From NCBI RefSeq assembly GCF_900111075.1, contig NZ_FOFZ01000001.1, forward strand, positions 661,860 to 725,859: a DNA stretch of 64,000 bases. Direction: 5' to 3'. This DNA comes from Flavobacterium frigoris (GTDB lineage: Bacteria > Bacteroidota > Bacteroidia > Flavobacteriales > Flavobacteriaceae). Below, in pieces: positions 14,082 through 23,504 of the stretch; within the stretch, counting starts at the first letter, position 1, and each line of letters begins with the position of its first letter. The position numbers were made by a program, and so were the translations under genes. The notes beneath the pieces were generated by a model. The model was not told where the DNA came from. It saw nothing but the letters and a program-made list of their open reading frames with translations, and made no database searches.

Positions 14082-16175
14082 ATGGAAAGTTTTAGAACCG
14101 AAATAGAGAATCCGATTGTTCAAAAAGAAATAATCGATTTAGAAAGAAAAATTGCTTTATTCAAAGATGGTAAAATTGATGAGGAACGTTTTCGTTCGCT
14201 GCGTTTAGCACGTGGTGTTTACGGTCAGCGTCAAGAAGGCGTACAAATGATTCGTATTAAATTGCCATTTGGTAAAGTAAGCAGCGAGCAATTAATACGT
14301 ATTAGTAAAGTTTCTGATGAATATTCTACGGGGCGTTTGCATATCACAACGCGTCAGGATATCCAGATTCACTATGTGAGTTTAGATAGAACTCCAGAAC
14401 TTTGGGCACAATTAGCAATCGATGACATTACACTTCGCGAGGCTTGTGGTAACACTGTTAGAAATATTACAGCAAGTGAATTAGCAGGAGTTGATGTAGA
14501 TGAACCTTTTGATGTTTCGCCCTATGCACACGCCATGTTTCAGTTTTTCTTGAGAAATCCTATTTGTCAAGAAATGGGACGTAAATTCAAAATGTCATTT
14601 TCATCTTCAGATAAAGATACTGCCTTGAGTTATTTGCATGATTTAGGATTTATTCCAAAGATTGTTAATGGTGAGCGCGGATTCAAAGTAATGCTAGGAG
14701 GAGGATTAGGTTCGCAGCCACATCATGCCGAATTATTATCAGAATTTATTCCTGTAAACCAAATTATCCCAACAACTGAAGGGGTTTTGAGAATATTTGA
14801 TCGCTTTGGCGAAAGAGCCAAACGTTTAAAAGCACGTATGAAATTTCTAATCAAAGATATTGGTCGCGATGAATTTTTACGTTTAGTTGACGAAGAGAAA
14901 AAAGCACTGTCATACCAGTCTTACGAAATTGACACAACTGATTTTGATGTTACTATTCCAGTGACTTTATTAGAAGTGCCAAAAGTAACTATTGAAGATA
15001 CAGCCGCTTTTGAAGCTTGGAAAAAATCGAATGTAATTGCTCAAAAACAAGCAGGGTATTACGCCATTGGTATCAAAGTACTTTTAGGAGATTTTTATAC
15101 AGATAAAGCCAGAGCATTAGCTGATTTAATCAAAAATTACGGTGCTAATGAATTGCGTTTTTCACTAAAACAAAACATTGTACTTCGAAATATAAAAGAA
15201 GAAAATCTAGCTTTCTTTTACCAAGAATTAGCCAAATTAGACTTCGTGACACTAGGTTACGATACAATTAACGATATAACCGCATGCCCAGGAACAGACA
15301 CCTGTAATCTTGGAATTGCAAGTAGTACTGGAATTGCAGAAGAATTAGAAAGAGTTTTAAAATTAGAATTCCCACAATATAAAGAGAATCGAGAAATCAC
15401 GATAAAAATTAGTGGTTGTATGAATGCTTGTGGGCAACACAATATGTCATCAATAGGTTTTCAAGGAATGTCTATTAATGCAGGTAAATTAGTGGCGCCA
15501 GCATTACAAGTATTACTTGGAGGAGGAATCCTTGGAGATGGGAAAGGACGTTTTTCAGATAAAGTTATTAAAATTCCAAGCCGTAGAGGACCTGATGCAT
15601 TGCGTTATATCTTAAACGATTTTGAAGCGAATGCTAACGGAAAATCCTTCTTAGATTATTATGACGCTCAAGGCGAAAAGTACTTCTACGAGTTCTTAAA
15701 ACCTTTGGCAGATGTAACTAATCTTACTGACGAAGATTTTATCGACTGGGGAAATGCTGATAACTATGTAAAAGCGGTTGGAATAGGAGAATGCGCGGGT
15801 GTTGTAATTGATTTAGTGGCCACTTTATTATTGGAGGCCAAAGATAAATTGACTTTTGCACAAGAAGCTTTCGAAGATAAAAACTGGGCAGATGCTATTT
15901 ATCTTGCCTATGCAGGTTTTGTAAATGGTGCTAAAGCCTTGTTACTTTCAGAAAACCAAAAAACAAACCATCAAGCGGGAATAATAGATTTATTTGATAC
16001 TGTTTTTGTAGAAACGAATAAAATTCCATTGCAATCCACATTAAAGGACTTAGTATTTCAAATCAATAAGAATGAACCATCTGAAGAATTTGCTGTAAAG
16101 TACATTCAAGAAGCAATTGCTTTCTTTGACACCATCGAAGCATTCAGACTTAAAGACCTAAAAGATGAAAAATAA
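14082..16175 (+). CDS. Siroheme sulfite (nitrite) reductase with C-terminal HEPN-like helical domain
   Basis: A 697-residue protein. Residues ~1-540 are a ferredoxin-type sulfite/nitrite reductase, with the half-domains repeated and the 4Fe-4S/siroheme cysteines at C402 and C408 (ACPGTDTCNLG) and C446 and C450 (GCMNACGQ). It reduces sulfite to sulfide. Residues ~565-697 form an extra all-helical domain (IGECAGVVIDLVATLL, EDKNWADAIYLAYAGFVNGAKALL) resembling HEPN domains, which ordinary CysI lacks. It overlaps the next gene by 11 bases. The operon makes sulfite the likely substrate rather than nitrite. The tail's role is unknown. Confidence 0.85.
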   Translation: MESFRTEIENPIVQKEIIDLERKIALFKDGKIDEERFRSLRLARGVYGQRQEGVQMIRIKLPFGKVSSEQLIRISKVSDEYSTGRLHITTRQDIQIHYVSLDRTPELWAQLAIDDITLREACGNTVRNITASELAGVDVDEPFDVSPYAHAMFQFFLRNPICQEMGRKFKMSFSSSDKDTALSYLHDLGFIPKIVNGERGFKVMLGGGLGSQPHHAELLSEFIPVNQIIPTTEGVLRIFDRFGERAKRLKARMKFLIKDIGRDEFLRLVDEEKKALSYQSYEIDTTDFDVTIPVTLLEVPKVTIEDTAAFEAWKKSNVIAQKQAGYYAIGIKVLLGDFYTDKARALADLIKNYGANELRFSLKQNIVLRNIKEENLAFFYQELAKLDFVTLGYDTINDITACPGTDTCNLGIASSTGIAEELERVLKLEFPQYKENREITIKISGCMNACGQHNMSSIGFQGMSINAGKLVAPALQVLLGGGILGDGKGRFSDKVIKIPSRRGPDALRYILNDFEANANGKSFLDYYDAQGEKYFYEFLKPLADVTNLTDEDFIDWGNADNYVKAVGIGECAGVVIDLVATLLLEAKDKLTFAQEAFEDKNWADAIYLAYAGFVNGAKALLLSENQKTNHQAGIIDLFDTVFVETNKIPLQSTLKDLVFQINKNEPSEEFAVKYIQEAIAFFDTIEAFRLKDLKDEK

Positions 16176-16959
16176 AATAGAACCTCAGGTAACACTAGTA
16201 GGAGCAGGTCCAGGAGATCCAGATTTATTGACCATCAAAGGGGCAAAAGCATTAGCTGAAGCGAATGTCGTTTTGTATGATGCTTTGGCTAATGAAGAAC
16301 TGTTGTCTTTTGCTCCTAAAAAAGCATTGAAGATATTTGTTGGGAAAAGAAAAGGATGTCATGCGTATTCTCAAGATGAAATCAACCAGTTAATTGTAGA
16401 TAACGCACTTACTTATGGTAATGTAGTACGATTAAAAGGTGGTGATCCTTTTATCTTTGGAAGAGGAAGTGAAGAAATAGAATTCGTAGAAAGCTTTGGA
16501 ATTCCTACATTTGTAGTTCCTGGTATCTCATCGTCTATTGCGGTTCCAGCTTCTCAAGGAATTTCTTTGACAAAAAGAGGCGTTTCAGAGAGCTTTTGGG
16601 TGATTACTGGAACTACTTCAGCACGAAAATTATCTACAGATGTAGCTTTAGCGGCCCAATCGACGGCAACAGTCGTCATTTTGATGGGGATGAGCAAGCT
16701 GGATCAGATTGTGGCGTTATTCCAAAACGAATCCAAAGGAGCAATGCCCGTTGCGATTATTCAAAACGGAACTACGCCAGAAGAGAAAGTGGGAATTGGA
16801 ACCATCGATACAATCCAGAAAGTTGTAGCGGAGAATAAATTAAGCTCGCCTGCCATAATTGTAATTGGAGAAGTGGTTGGGGATAGTAAGAAAAGAGCAG
16901 GTTTTTATAAAGAATTAAAATCAAACCACAATACAGTATTGGTATATGGAAAGGAATGA
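16165..16959 (+). CDS. cobA: Uroporphyrinogen-III C-methyltransferase
   Basis: A 264-residue SAM-dependent methylase making precorrin-2, the first committed step to siroheme. It begins VTLVGAGPGDPDLLTIKGAKAL, with VRLKGGDPFIFGRGSEE near residue 92 and VPGISSSIAVPASQGISLTKRG, all hallmark motifs. It is fused neither to CysG nor to HemD. It overlaps the reductase gene by 11 bases and the next gene by 14, so siroheme supply is translationally tied to the enzyme that needs it. Confidence 0.93.
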   Translation: MKNKIEPQVTLVGAGPGDPDLLTIKGAKALAEANVVLYDALANEELLSFAPKKALKIFVGKRKGCHAYSQDEINQLIVDNALTYGNVVRLKGGDPFIFGRGSEEIEFVESFGIPTFVVPGISSSIAVPASQGISLTKRGVSESFWVITGTTSARKLSTDVALAAQSTATVVILMGMSKLDQIVALFQNESKGAMPVAIIQNGTTPEEKVGIGTIDTIQKVVAENKLSSPAIIVIGEVVGDSKKRAGFYKELKSNHNTVLVYGKE

Positions 16960-17524
16960 ATTGTATCCGATATTTTTAAAAATACATCAAGTCAATGTAC
17001 TTATTGTAGGAGGAGGAAATGTAGGATTAGAAAAATTGACATTCATGCTGAAATCCAGTCCAGATGCTAATGTTGAGGTTGTTGCTCCAAAATTTTTACC
17101 TGAATTAATTGAGTTAGTCAATAAGCATGATTCGGTAAAACTGACCATGAAGAAATTCAAGAAAAAGATGCTCAAGAAAAGGCATATGGTTATTGCTTGT
17201 ACGGATGATCTTGAAGTGAATAAAAGAATTTATGATTTATGTAGGGAAAGATATTTAATTTGCAATATCGCTGATACGCCAGAATTATGCGATTATTATT
17301 TGGGAGGAATCGTAACCAAAGGAAATGTCAAAATTGCGATTTCAACAAATGGGAAATCACCTACAACAGCCAAAAGATTGCGCGAGTTTTTTGAAGAAAT
17401 AATACCAGAAGATATCAACCAAATGGTTTTGAACCTGAATGAATACCGCAAAACCCTAAAAGGGAATTTTGAAGAGAAGGTTCAAAAAATGAATGAGGTT
17501 ACCGCAGCGTTAAAAAATAAATAG
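16946..17524 (+). CDS. Precorrin-2 dehydrogenase / sirohydrochlorin ferrochelatase
   Basis: A 192-residue protein like the N-terminal part of CysG and yeast Met8p. It has the NAD-binding VNVLIVGGGNVGLEKL near residue 17, TDDLEVNKRIYDLC and the ISTNGKSPTTAKRLREF segment. It should oxidise precorrin-2 and insert iron to give siroheme. The start overlaps cobA by 14 bases. No other ferrochelatase is present nearby. Confidence 0.88.
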   Translation: MERNELYPIFLKIHQVNVLIVGGGNVGLEKLTFMLKSSPDANVEVVAPKFLPELIELVNKHDSVKLTMKKFKKKMLKKRHMVIACTDDLEVNKRIYDLCRERYLICNIADTPELCDYYLGGIVTKGNVKIAISTNGKSPTTAKRLREFFEEIIPEDINQMVLNLNEYRKTLKGNFEEKVQKMNEVTAALKNK

Positions 17525-17615
17525 AGATAAAAATAAGCGAATGATAAATATCATTTGATGAAGTAAAATTCAATCGTTAATTTGCATTAAATTAGTTTAG
17601 CATAATAGAAAGTAC

Positions 17616-18683
17616 ATGAAGAATATAGAAATGATTAAAACAGATATCCTTATTATAGGAGCCGGGCCAACTGGTTTATTTGCCGTTTTTGAAGCAGGAT
17701 TATTAAAATTAAAATGCCATATATTAGATGCATTGCCACAAGTAGGGGGACAGCTTTCAGAGTTATATCCTAAAAAACCCATCTACGATATCCCAGGATT
17801 TCCAGAGGTTTTAGCTGGGGATTTAGTAGATAATTTAATGGAACAAATCAAGCAATTCGAACCAGGGTTTACACTTGGAGAACGCGCTGAAACAATAGAC
17901 AAACAAGAAGACGGAAGTTTCATTGTTACCTCTAATAAAGGGACACGAATTCATGCCGCAGTTGTTGCTATTGCAGGAGGTTTGGGAAGTTTTGAGCCTA
18001 GAAAACCACTAATTGACGGGATCAATTTTTACGAAGACAAAGGCGTGAAGTATTTTATCAAAAACCCAGAAAAATTTAGAGATAAAAGAGTCGTTATTTC
18101 TGGTGGAGGAGACTCCGCTTTAGACTGGAGTATCTTCCTTTCGAATATTGCTTCCGAAGTAACTTTAATTCACAGAAGAAATGAGTTTAGAGGAGCATTG
18201 GATTCTGTAGAAAAAGTGCAGGAATTAAAAGATGCTGGAAAAATCAGGTTGATTACACCTGCTGAAGTAGTAGGGCTTAATGGTGCAGAGCATATTGAAT
18301 CCGTTGTACTTGATGAAAATGGCGCAAGAAGAACCATTCCTACAGATTACTTTATTCCTCTTTTCGGATTGACACCAAAATTAGGGCCAATAGGAAACTG
18401 GGGACTAGAAATTGAGAAAAACGCCATCAAAGTAGACAACGCATTGGATTACCAGACGAATATTCCAGGGATTTTCGCCATTGGTGATGTAAATACGTAC
18501 CCAGGGAAATTAAAATTAATTCTTTGTGGTTTTCATGAGGCGACATTAATGTGTCAGGCTGCCTATCAAATTATCAATCCAGGTAAGAAATATGTGCTAA
18601 AATACACAACAGTTTCAGGAGTCGATGGTTTTGACGGGACTCGTAAAGAAGCTCCAAAAGCAGTGGTTAAAGCCATTGTATAA
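17616..18683 (+). CDS. Thioredoxin reductase-like ferredoxin/flavodoxin-NADP(+) reductase
   Basis: A 355-residue FAD/NAD(P) flavoprotein with DILIIGAGPTGLFAVFEA at the N-terminus, a second dinucleotide motif VVISGGGDSALDW near residue 160, and FAIGDVNTYPGKLKL. It lacks the CxxC redox pair of thioredoxin reductases, which identifies the FNR (YumC-like) type. It probably feeds reduced ferredoxin to the sulfite reductase three genes upstream. The ATG at 17616 follows a 90-base gap, so it may have its own promoter. Confidence 0.85.
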   Translation: MKNIEMIKTDILIIGAGPTGLFAVFEAGLLKLKCHILDALPQVGGQLSELYPKKPIYDIPGFPEVLAGDLVDNLMEQIKQFEPGFTLGERAETIDKQEDGSFIVTSNKGTRIHAAVVAIAGGLGSFEPRKPLIDGINFYEDKGVKYFIKNPEKFRDKRVVISGGGDSALDWSIFLSNIASEVTLIHRRNEFRGALDSVEKVQELKDAGKIRLITPAEVVGLNGAEHIESVVLDENGARRTIPTDYFIPLFGLTPKLGPIGNWGLEIEKNAIKVDNALDYQTNIPGIFAIGDVNTYPGKLKLILCGFHEATLMCQAAYQIINPGKKYVLKYTTVSGVDGFDGTRKEAPKAVVKAIV

Positions 18684-18705
18684 CAATTCGCATAAAAACC
18701 AATAA

Positions 18706-18750
18706 AAAAATATGGCGTTAATACTTGCAAGTGTTAGCGCTATATCTTTT
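18706..18750 (+). terminator. Probable terminator after the sulfate operon
   Basis: GGCGTTAATACTTG and CAAGTGTTAGCGCTA form a long stem with a few mismatches and a minimal loop, followed by TATCTTTTCTTT. It separates the operon from the metH riboswitch. Confidence 0.5.
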
Positions 18751-18778
18751 CTTTGCAGTGTTCCTATATTTATTGATC

Positions 18779-18895
18779 GTTATCACGAAAGGCGGAGGGA
18801 AAGACCCAATGAAACCTTAGCAACCCTTTATCTTATAAAGAAGGTGCTACATTCTACTTTATGCTGAACTTACTTCAGTATCTAAGATAGATAAC
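18779..18895 (+). promoter_or_regulatory. SAM-I (S-box) riboswitch of metH
   Basis: The core reads GGAGGGAAAGACCCAATGAA (18794-18813), ACCTTAGCAACC, GAAGGTGCTACATTCTAC and AGATAGATAAC. P1 is GTTATC (18779-18784)/GATAAC (18890-18895). It matches the copy at 2952-3056 in all conserved positions I compared. A short hairpin AATACT/AGTATT follows without a clear U run. SAM should reduce expression of the split methionine synthase, about 250 bases downstream. Confidence 0.9.
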
Positions 18896-18990
18896 ACAAG
18901 AATACTTCCATAGTATTTCTCAAACCTTTTCTTGACAACTTTTATATTATTTTTTTTAGAGCGAATGATTGGTGCTTTTTGCCATCATCC

Positions 18991-19058
18991 TTCCTGCTGT
19001 ACGCTATATCTTTTATTCTGAACCCCAGAATAAAAGGATGCCGCTTCCATCAGGGCTA
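18991..19058 (+). repeat. Dispersed hairpin repeat, copy 1
   Basis: GCTGTACGCTATATC, a hairpin TTTTATTCTG/CAGAATAAAA, then AAAGGATGCCGCTTCCATCAGGGCTA-type text. The same frame with a different hairpin occurs at 24470-24541; diverged relatives lie at 20561-20674 (minus), 38070-38197 and 63170-63262. Confidence 0.65.
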
Positions 19059-19143
19059 AAGAATTTATATAGTGAACTTTTGTAATTAGTAATCAAAAGT
19101 AAAAATCCCAATTCCGATTGTGATTTTCAAGAAATAAAAAGTT

Positions 19144-20145
19144 ATGTCCAATATTCACGAAGCCATTAAAAAAAACATTCTCATCCTCGATGGAGCTATG
19201 GGAACCATGTTGCAACGCTATAATTTCTCCGAAGAAGATTTTAGAGGAGAACGTTTCAAAGACTTTCCACATTCTCTAAAAGGAAACAACGATTTGTTGT
19301 CTATAACCCAGCCACAAGCGATTCGCGCCGTTCACGCAGCCTATTTTGAAGCGGGAGCAGATATTGTAGAAACCAATACTTTTTCAAGCACTACGATTGG
19401 TATGGCCGATTATCACTTGGAAGATATTGTTTACGAACTCAACTATGATTCGGCAAAAATTGCCCGTGAAGTAGCCAATGAATTTACAGCCAAAAATCCA
19501 GATAAACCTCGTTTTGTTGCGGGTTCAATTGGGCCAACAAATAGAACAGCGAGTATGTCACCAGACGTAAACGATCCAGGATACAGAGCCGTAACCTTTG
19601 ATGATTTGCGTATTGCTTACAAGCAACAAGTGGAAGCGCTGATAGACGGAGGAAGTGATATCTTATTGGTCGAAACTATTTTCGATACTTTAAATGCTAA
19701 AGCGGCACTTTTTGCCATCGAAGAAGTCAAAGACGAGCGCAATATCGATATTCCAATCATGGTTTCAGGAACGATTACTGATGCTTCAGGAAGGACACTT
19801 TCAGGACAAACAGTAGAAGCATTTTTAGTTTCTGTTTCGCATATTCCGTTGTTGAGTGTAGGTTTCAATTGCGCCCTTGGTGCCGATTTATTGAAACCGT
19901 ATTTACAAACTTTGTCACAGAATACTTCATTCAATGTATCAGCGCATCCTAATGCAGGATTGCCTAATGCCTTTGGAGAATACGACGAAACACCCGCAGA
20001 AATGCAAGCACAAATAAAAACATATCTCGACGATAATTTAGTAAATATCATAGGTGGATGTTGCGGAACAACCCCAGAACACATCAGGTTAATCGCAGAT
20101 ATTGCAAAGAATTATAAACCAAGAGTTTCTACGGCGGTGATGTAA
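19144..20145 (+). CDS. metH: Methionine synthase, homocysteine-binding module (split MetH, N part)
   Basis: A 333-residue protein equal to the first domain of cobalamin-dependent methionine synthase: [36 protein letters not shown] and [13 protein letters not shown]. The single Cys and the CC pair are the zinc ligands that activate homocysteine. It stops before the pterin domain, which is encoded by the next gene at 20742. The two must act together. Control is by the SAM-I riboswitch at 18779. The split looks genuine: both ends are clean and no frameshift joins them across the 600-base gap. Confidence 0.9.
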   Translation: MSNIHEAIKKNILILDGAMGTMLQRYNFSEEDFRGERFKDFPHSLKGNNDLLSITQPQAIRAVHAAYFEAGADIVETNTFSSTTIGMADYHLEDIVYELNYDSAKIAREVANEFTAKNPDKPRFVAGSIGPTNRTASMSPDVNDPGYRAVTFDDLRIAYKQQVEALIDGGSDILLVETIFDTLNAKAALFAIEEVKDERNIDIPIMVSGTITDASGRTLSGQTVEAFLVSVSHIPLLSVGFNCALGADLLKPYLQTLSQNTSFNVSAHPNAGLPNAFGEYDETPAEMQAQIKTYLDDNLVNIIGGCCGTTPEHIRLIADIAKNYKPRVSTAVM

Positions 20146-20164
20146 GACGGAGTAGAACTATACT

Positions 20165-20245
20165 ATTTTGTCATTCTGACGAAGGAAGAATCTCTACAAG
20201 TTGCTCACATAACAAAGATTCTTCGTCCCTCAGAATGACAAAGAA
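20165..20245. repeat. Inverted repeat GTCATTCTGACGAAGGAAGA type
   Basis: TTGTCATTCTGACGAAGGA and its complement (TCGTCCCTCAGAATGACAA) face each other around a loop inside the gap between the two metH genes. This is the type of intergenic palindrome common in Bacteroidota. Confidence 0.7.
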
Positions 20246-20384
20246 GAGAGAATAACAATAAGTAAAAATGGTGAGGTTAAGGCAAGTTAACTTTGTTCTA
20301 CCTACGAAGTAATCTGATTTAGTGGTTTCGCTAGCGCAAGCGTCTCGCTTGTGCCCGTAAAGAGAATAAAAGTATAGATTTTAG

Positions 20385-20545
20385 CTTTGTCATTCCCAGG
20401 AACGAAGGAATCTCGTAGCGAGAGTGACTCATGTAATTCTTCGTTAAAGTGAATGAGGTAAATGTTATACTGTTGATGGATAAGCTGGATGCGATTGCTT
20501 TGCTTCGTTCCTCGCAACTCCTCGCAATGACAAAAAGGGATGACA
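20385..20545. repeat. GTCATTCC / TGCGAGGA type intergenic repeats
   Basis: GTCATTCCCAGGAACGAAGG (20391-20410) on the plus strand faces ATTGCGAGGAGTTGCGAGGA on the minus strand (~20511-20530). They form a second, longer nested inverted structure in the metH gap. No ORF of note. Confidence 0.6.
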
Positions 20546-20560
20546 TAGAATGCACAAATC

Positions 20561-20674
20561 CGCGTGAGGGATAGTAGTGGAGCTCCTTTTTCTTGACTTG
20601 CGTCGGGTTTAAACCCGAGGCAATTCAAGAAAAAGAGCGGGAACGAATAGCCCGACCCTTTTTGGGTCACGCCC
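20561..20674 (-). repeat. Dispersed hairpin repeat, copy 2 (minus strand)
   Basis: On the minus strand this reads GGGCGTGACCCAAAAAGGGT, CGGGCTATTCGTTCC, a hairpin around CGGGTTTAAACCCG, then AGGAGCTCCACTACTATCCC. The beginning matches the copy at 38070 almost base for base. Confidence 0.65.
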
Positions 20675-20741
20675 AAAATAATAAGATAATAAAGCTGAGC
20701 CTCCTTGGTTTTTAAACCTTGAAGGATTAAAAATAAAAAAA

Positions 20742-23423
20742 ATGGCAGAAAAAGAAACTAGAAGAAACCTTGTATTGGCGGGATTAGAGCCTTTGATTAT
20801 TACGCCAGATAGCGTATTTGTGAATATTGGGGAACGCACAAATGTTACGGGTTCTAGAAAATTCCTTCGGTTAATTAAGGAAGAAAAATACGAAGAAGCA
20901 CTGAGTATTGCCAAGGAGCAAGTGGAAGGTGGCGCGCAAATCATCGATATTAATATGGATGAGGGGATGCTGGACGGTGAATATGCCATGACAAAATTCC
21001 TGAATCTAATCGCTGCCGAGCCTGATATTTCGCGTGTGCCCATTATGATTGATAGCTCAAAATGGGATATCATTGAAGCGGGATTAAAAGTCGTACAAGG
21101 AAAAAGTGTAGTGAATTCGATTTCGCTAAAAGAAGGCGAAGAGGCTTTTATTCATCATGCTAAATTGATTAAGCGATACGGTGCTGCGGCAATTATTATG
21201 GCTTTTGACGAAACAGGCCAGGCTGATAATTACGATCGTAGAGTAGAAATATGTCAGCGTTCGTATGATATTTTAGTTGATAAAGTGGGTTTTCCGCCTC
21301 AGGATATTATTTTCGATTTGAATATATTTCCGGTAGCAACTGGGATGGAAGAGCACCGATTGAACGCTTTGGATTTCTTTAGAGGAACCAAATGGGTTCG
21401 TGAAAATTTACCGCATGCACACATTAGTGGTGGGGTGAGTAATGTGTCGTTTTCGTTTAGAGGGAATGATACGGTAAGGGAAGCGATGCACTCGGTTTTC
21501 TTGTATCATGCGATTCAAAACGGAATGACGATGGGGATTGTAAACCCAGAGATGTTAACCATTTATGATGATATTCCGAAAGATTTATTGGAGCATGTTG
21601 AAGACGTGATCTTAAACAGACGAGATGATGCTACAGAACGCTTGCTAGATTTTGCCGAAAATGTAAAAGGAGATGTCAAGAGCAATGAAAAGGGAATTCA
21701 AGAATGGCGTTCGGGAACAATTCAGGAAAGACTGACTCATTCTTTAGTTCGAGGAGTAGATGAATTTATACTTTTGGATATTGAAGAAGCGCGATTAGCC
21801 GCAACCAAACCTATTGAAGTAATCGAAATCAACTTGATGACGGGAATGAATGTGGTAGGAGATTTGTTTGGTTCGGGAAAAATGTTTTTGCCACAAGTGG
21901 TAAAATCAGCTCGTGTAATGAAAAAAGCAGTGGCTTATTTATTACCGTACATAGAAGCAAGTAAACAAGCGGGAGACAAACAAGGAAATGGAAAGATATT
22001 GATGGCAACTGTAAAAGGCGATGTGCATGATATTGGTAAAAATATTGTTTCGGTAGTGTTAGCATGTAATAATTATGAGATTGTAGATCTTGGTGTGATG
22101 GTCGCTCCCGAAAAAATTATTGCTGCTGCCATAGAACATGAAGTAGACATTATTGGACTGAGTGGTTTGATTACGCCTTCGCTAGACGAGATGGTGTATC
22201 TAGCGAAAGAATTAGATAAAAAAGGAATGAAAATTCCGGTGATGATAGGTGGAGCAACCACTTCGCGTGCGCATACAGCCGTGAAAATTGCACCTCAATA
22301 TAGAGAAACAGTCATTCATGTTAATGATGCTTCGAGAGCGGTTACCGTAGCCGGAAGTTTGTTAAACAAGGATAAAAAAATATATGCGAGCGATATAAGA
22401 GCAGAATACGATGCGTTTAGAGAAACGTTTTTGAATCGTTCTAGAGACAAGAATTTCTTAACTATTGAACAAGCACGTAAAAACAAGTTGCAATTAGACT
22501 GGGATAATTTTACGCCTGTGAAACCAAATAGCATTGGCGAACAGGTAATTGAAGTGGAGCTAGATGTTTTGGTTCCGTATATTGACTGGACACCATTTTT
22601 TAGAACATGGGAATTGTTCGGGAAATATCCAGCGATTTTAACGGATGAAGTAGTAGGAGAGCAAGCGACTTCGGTTTTTGCGGATGCCAATGAAATGTTG
22701 GACGTTATTTTGAAAGAAAAGAAACTAACTGCCAAAGGGATTTACGGAATTTTCCCTGCGAATCAAATCAACGATGATGATATTGCGCTGACAGATGAAA
22801 ACGGAAAGCCATTACAAACATTCTTGACTTTGCGTCAACAATCACAAAAAACCAAAGGAGCACCAAATATAGCTTTGGCAGATTTTATAGCCCCAAAAGA
22901 TTCTGGAAAAATAGATTATATGGGTGCTTTTTGTGTGACTACTGGTTTTGGAGTTGATGAATGGGCGGCTGAATTTGAAAGAGATTTAGACGACTATAAT
23001 TCGATTATGGTAAAAGCATTGGCAGACCGTTTTGCAGAAGCCTTTGCGGAATACTTACACGAAAAAGTACGTAAAGAAGTTTGGGGTTACTCGGCTGATG
23101 AATTGCTTAGCACCGAAGACATGATTGCAGAAACCTACAAAGGGATTCGTCCTGCGCCAGGTTATCCTGCTTGTCCTGACCATTTAGAAAAACCTACCAT
23201 TTGGAAGTTATTAAATGTAGAGCAAGAAATAGGAGTGACTTTAACGGAAAGTATGGCAATGTGGCCAGCATCTTCTGTTTCGGGATATTATTTTGGGAAT
23301 CCTGAAAGTAAATATTTTGGACTCGGAAAAATAAAAGAAGACCAAGTGATTGATTACGCAAAACGTAGAAGCGTACCAACTGAAGTAGCTACGAAATGGT
23401 TGAGTCCAAATATAGCAGACTAG
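20742..23423 (+). CDS. metH: Methionine synthase, folate/B12/activation modules (split MetH, C part)
   Basis: An 893-residue protein with the remaining MetH domains in order. These are the methyltetrahydrofolate (pterin) domain from [16 protein letters not shown], the B12 cap, the cobalamin domain with the ligand motif DVHDIGKN (His about 428), and the SAM activation domain with [15 protein letters not shown] near 800. It transfers methyl from methyl-THF to homocysteine held by the 333-aa partner. Length equals full MetH minus the first domain. The upstream 600-base gap is filled with intergenic repeats, so its transcription from the riboswitch promoter must pass several hairpins. Confidence 0.92.
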   Translation: MAEKETRRNLVLAGLEPLIITPDSVFVNIGERTNVTGSRKFLRLIKEEKYEEALSIAKEQVEGGAQIIDINMDEGMLDGEYAMTKFLNLIAAEPDISRVPIMIDSSKWDIIEAGLKVVQGKSVVNSISLKEGEEAFIHHAKLIKRYGAAAIIMAFDETGQADNYDRRVEICQRSYDILVDKVGFPPQDIIFDLNIFPVATGMEEHRLNALDFFRGTKWVRENLPHAHISGGVSNVSFSFRGNDTVREAMHSVFLYHAIQNGMTMGIVNPEMLTIYDDIPKDLLEHVEDVILNRRDDATERLLDFAENVKGDVKSNEKGIQEWRSGTIQERLTHSLVRGVDEFILLDIEEARLAATKPIEVIEINLMTGMNVVGDLFGSGKMFLPQVVKSARVMKKAVAYLLPYIEASKQAGDKQGNGKILMATVKGDVHDIGKNIVSVVLACNNYEIVDLGVMVAPEKIIAAAIEHEVDIIGLSGLITPSLDEMVYLAKELDKKGMKIPVMIGGATTSRAHTAVKIAPQYRETVIHVNDASRAVTVAGSLLNKDKKIYASDIRAEYDAFRETFLNRSRDKNFLTIEQARKNKLQLDWDNFTPVKPNSIGEQVIEVELDVLVPYIDWTPFFRTWELFGKYPAILTDEVVGEQATSVFADANEMLDVILKEKKLTAKGIYGIFPANQINDDDIALTDENGKPLQTFLTLRQQSQKTKGAPNIALADFIAPKDSGKIDYMGAFCVTTGFGVDEWAAEFERDLDDYNSIMVKALADRFAEAFAEYLHEKVRKEVWGYSADELLSTEDMIAETYKGIRPAPGYPACPDHLEKPTIWKLLNVEQEIGVTLTESMAMWPASSVSGYYFGNPESKYFGLGKIKEDQVIDYAKRRSVPTEVATKWLSPNIAD

Positions 23424-23430
23424 AATAGTT

Positions 23431-23487
23431 GTTTAAAAATTAATGTTTAAAATTACTTAAGAGAACATTAAACATTAATTTTTAAAC
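23431..23487. promoter_or_regulatory. 20-bp inverted repeat between metH and metF
   Basis: GTTTAAAAATTAATGTTTAA (23431-23450) faces its complement near 23468-23487. The stem is AT-only and lacks a downstream T run. It may mark an mRNA end or be a decayed repeat. Confidence 0.4.
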
Positions 23488-23504
23488 CTGAAACAAAAAA
23501 CAAA

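Noticed and set aside
20302..20676. Minus-strand open frames in the metH gap
   Set aside because: They are made of intergenic repeat sequence (GTCATTCC and CGGGTTTAAACCCG types), not coding sequence.
19144..20741. Frameshifted single metH gene
   Set aside because: The first protein ends naturally after the zinc motif and the second starts before the pterin domain. The gap is 600 bases of repeats, so this is a true split, not a sequencing error.
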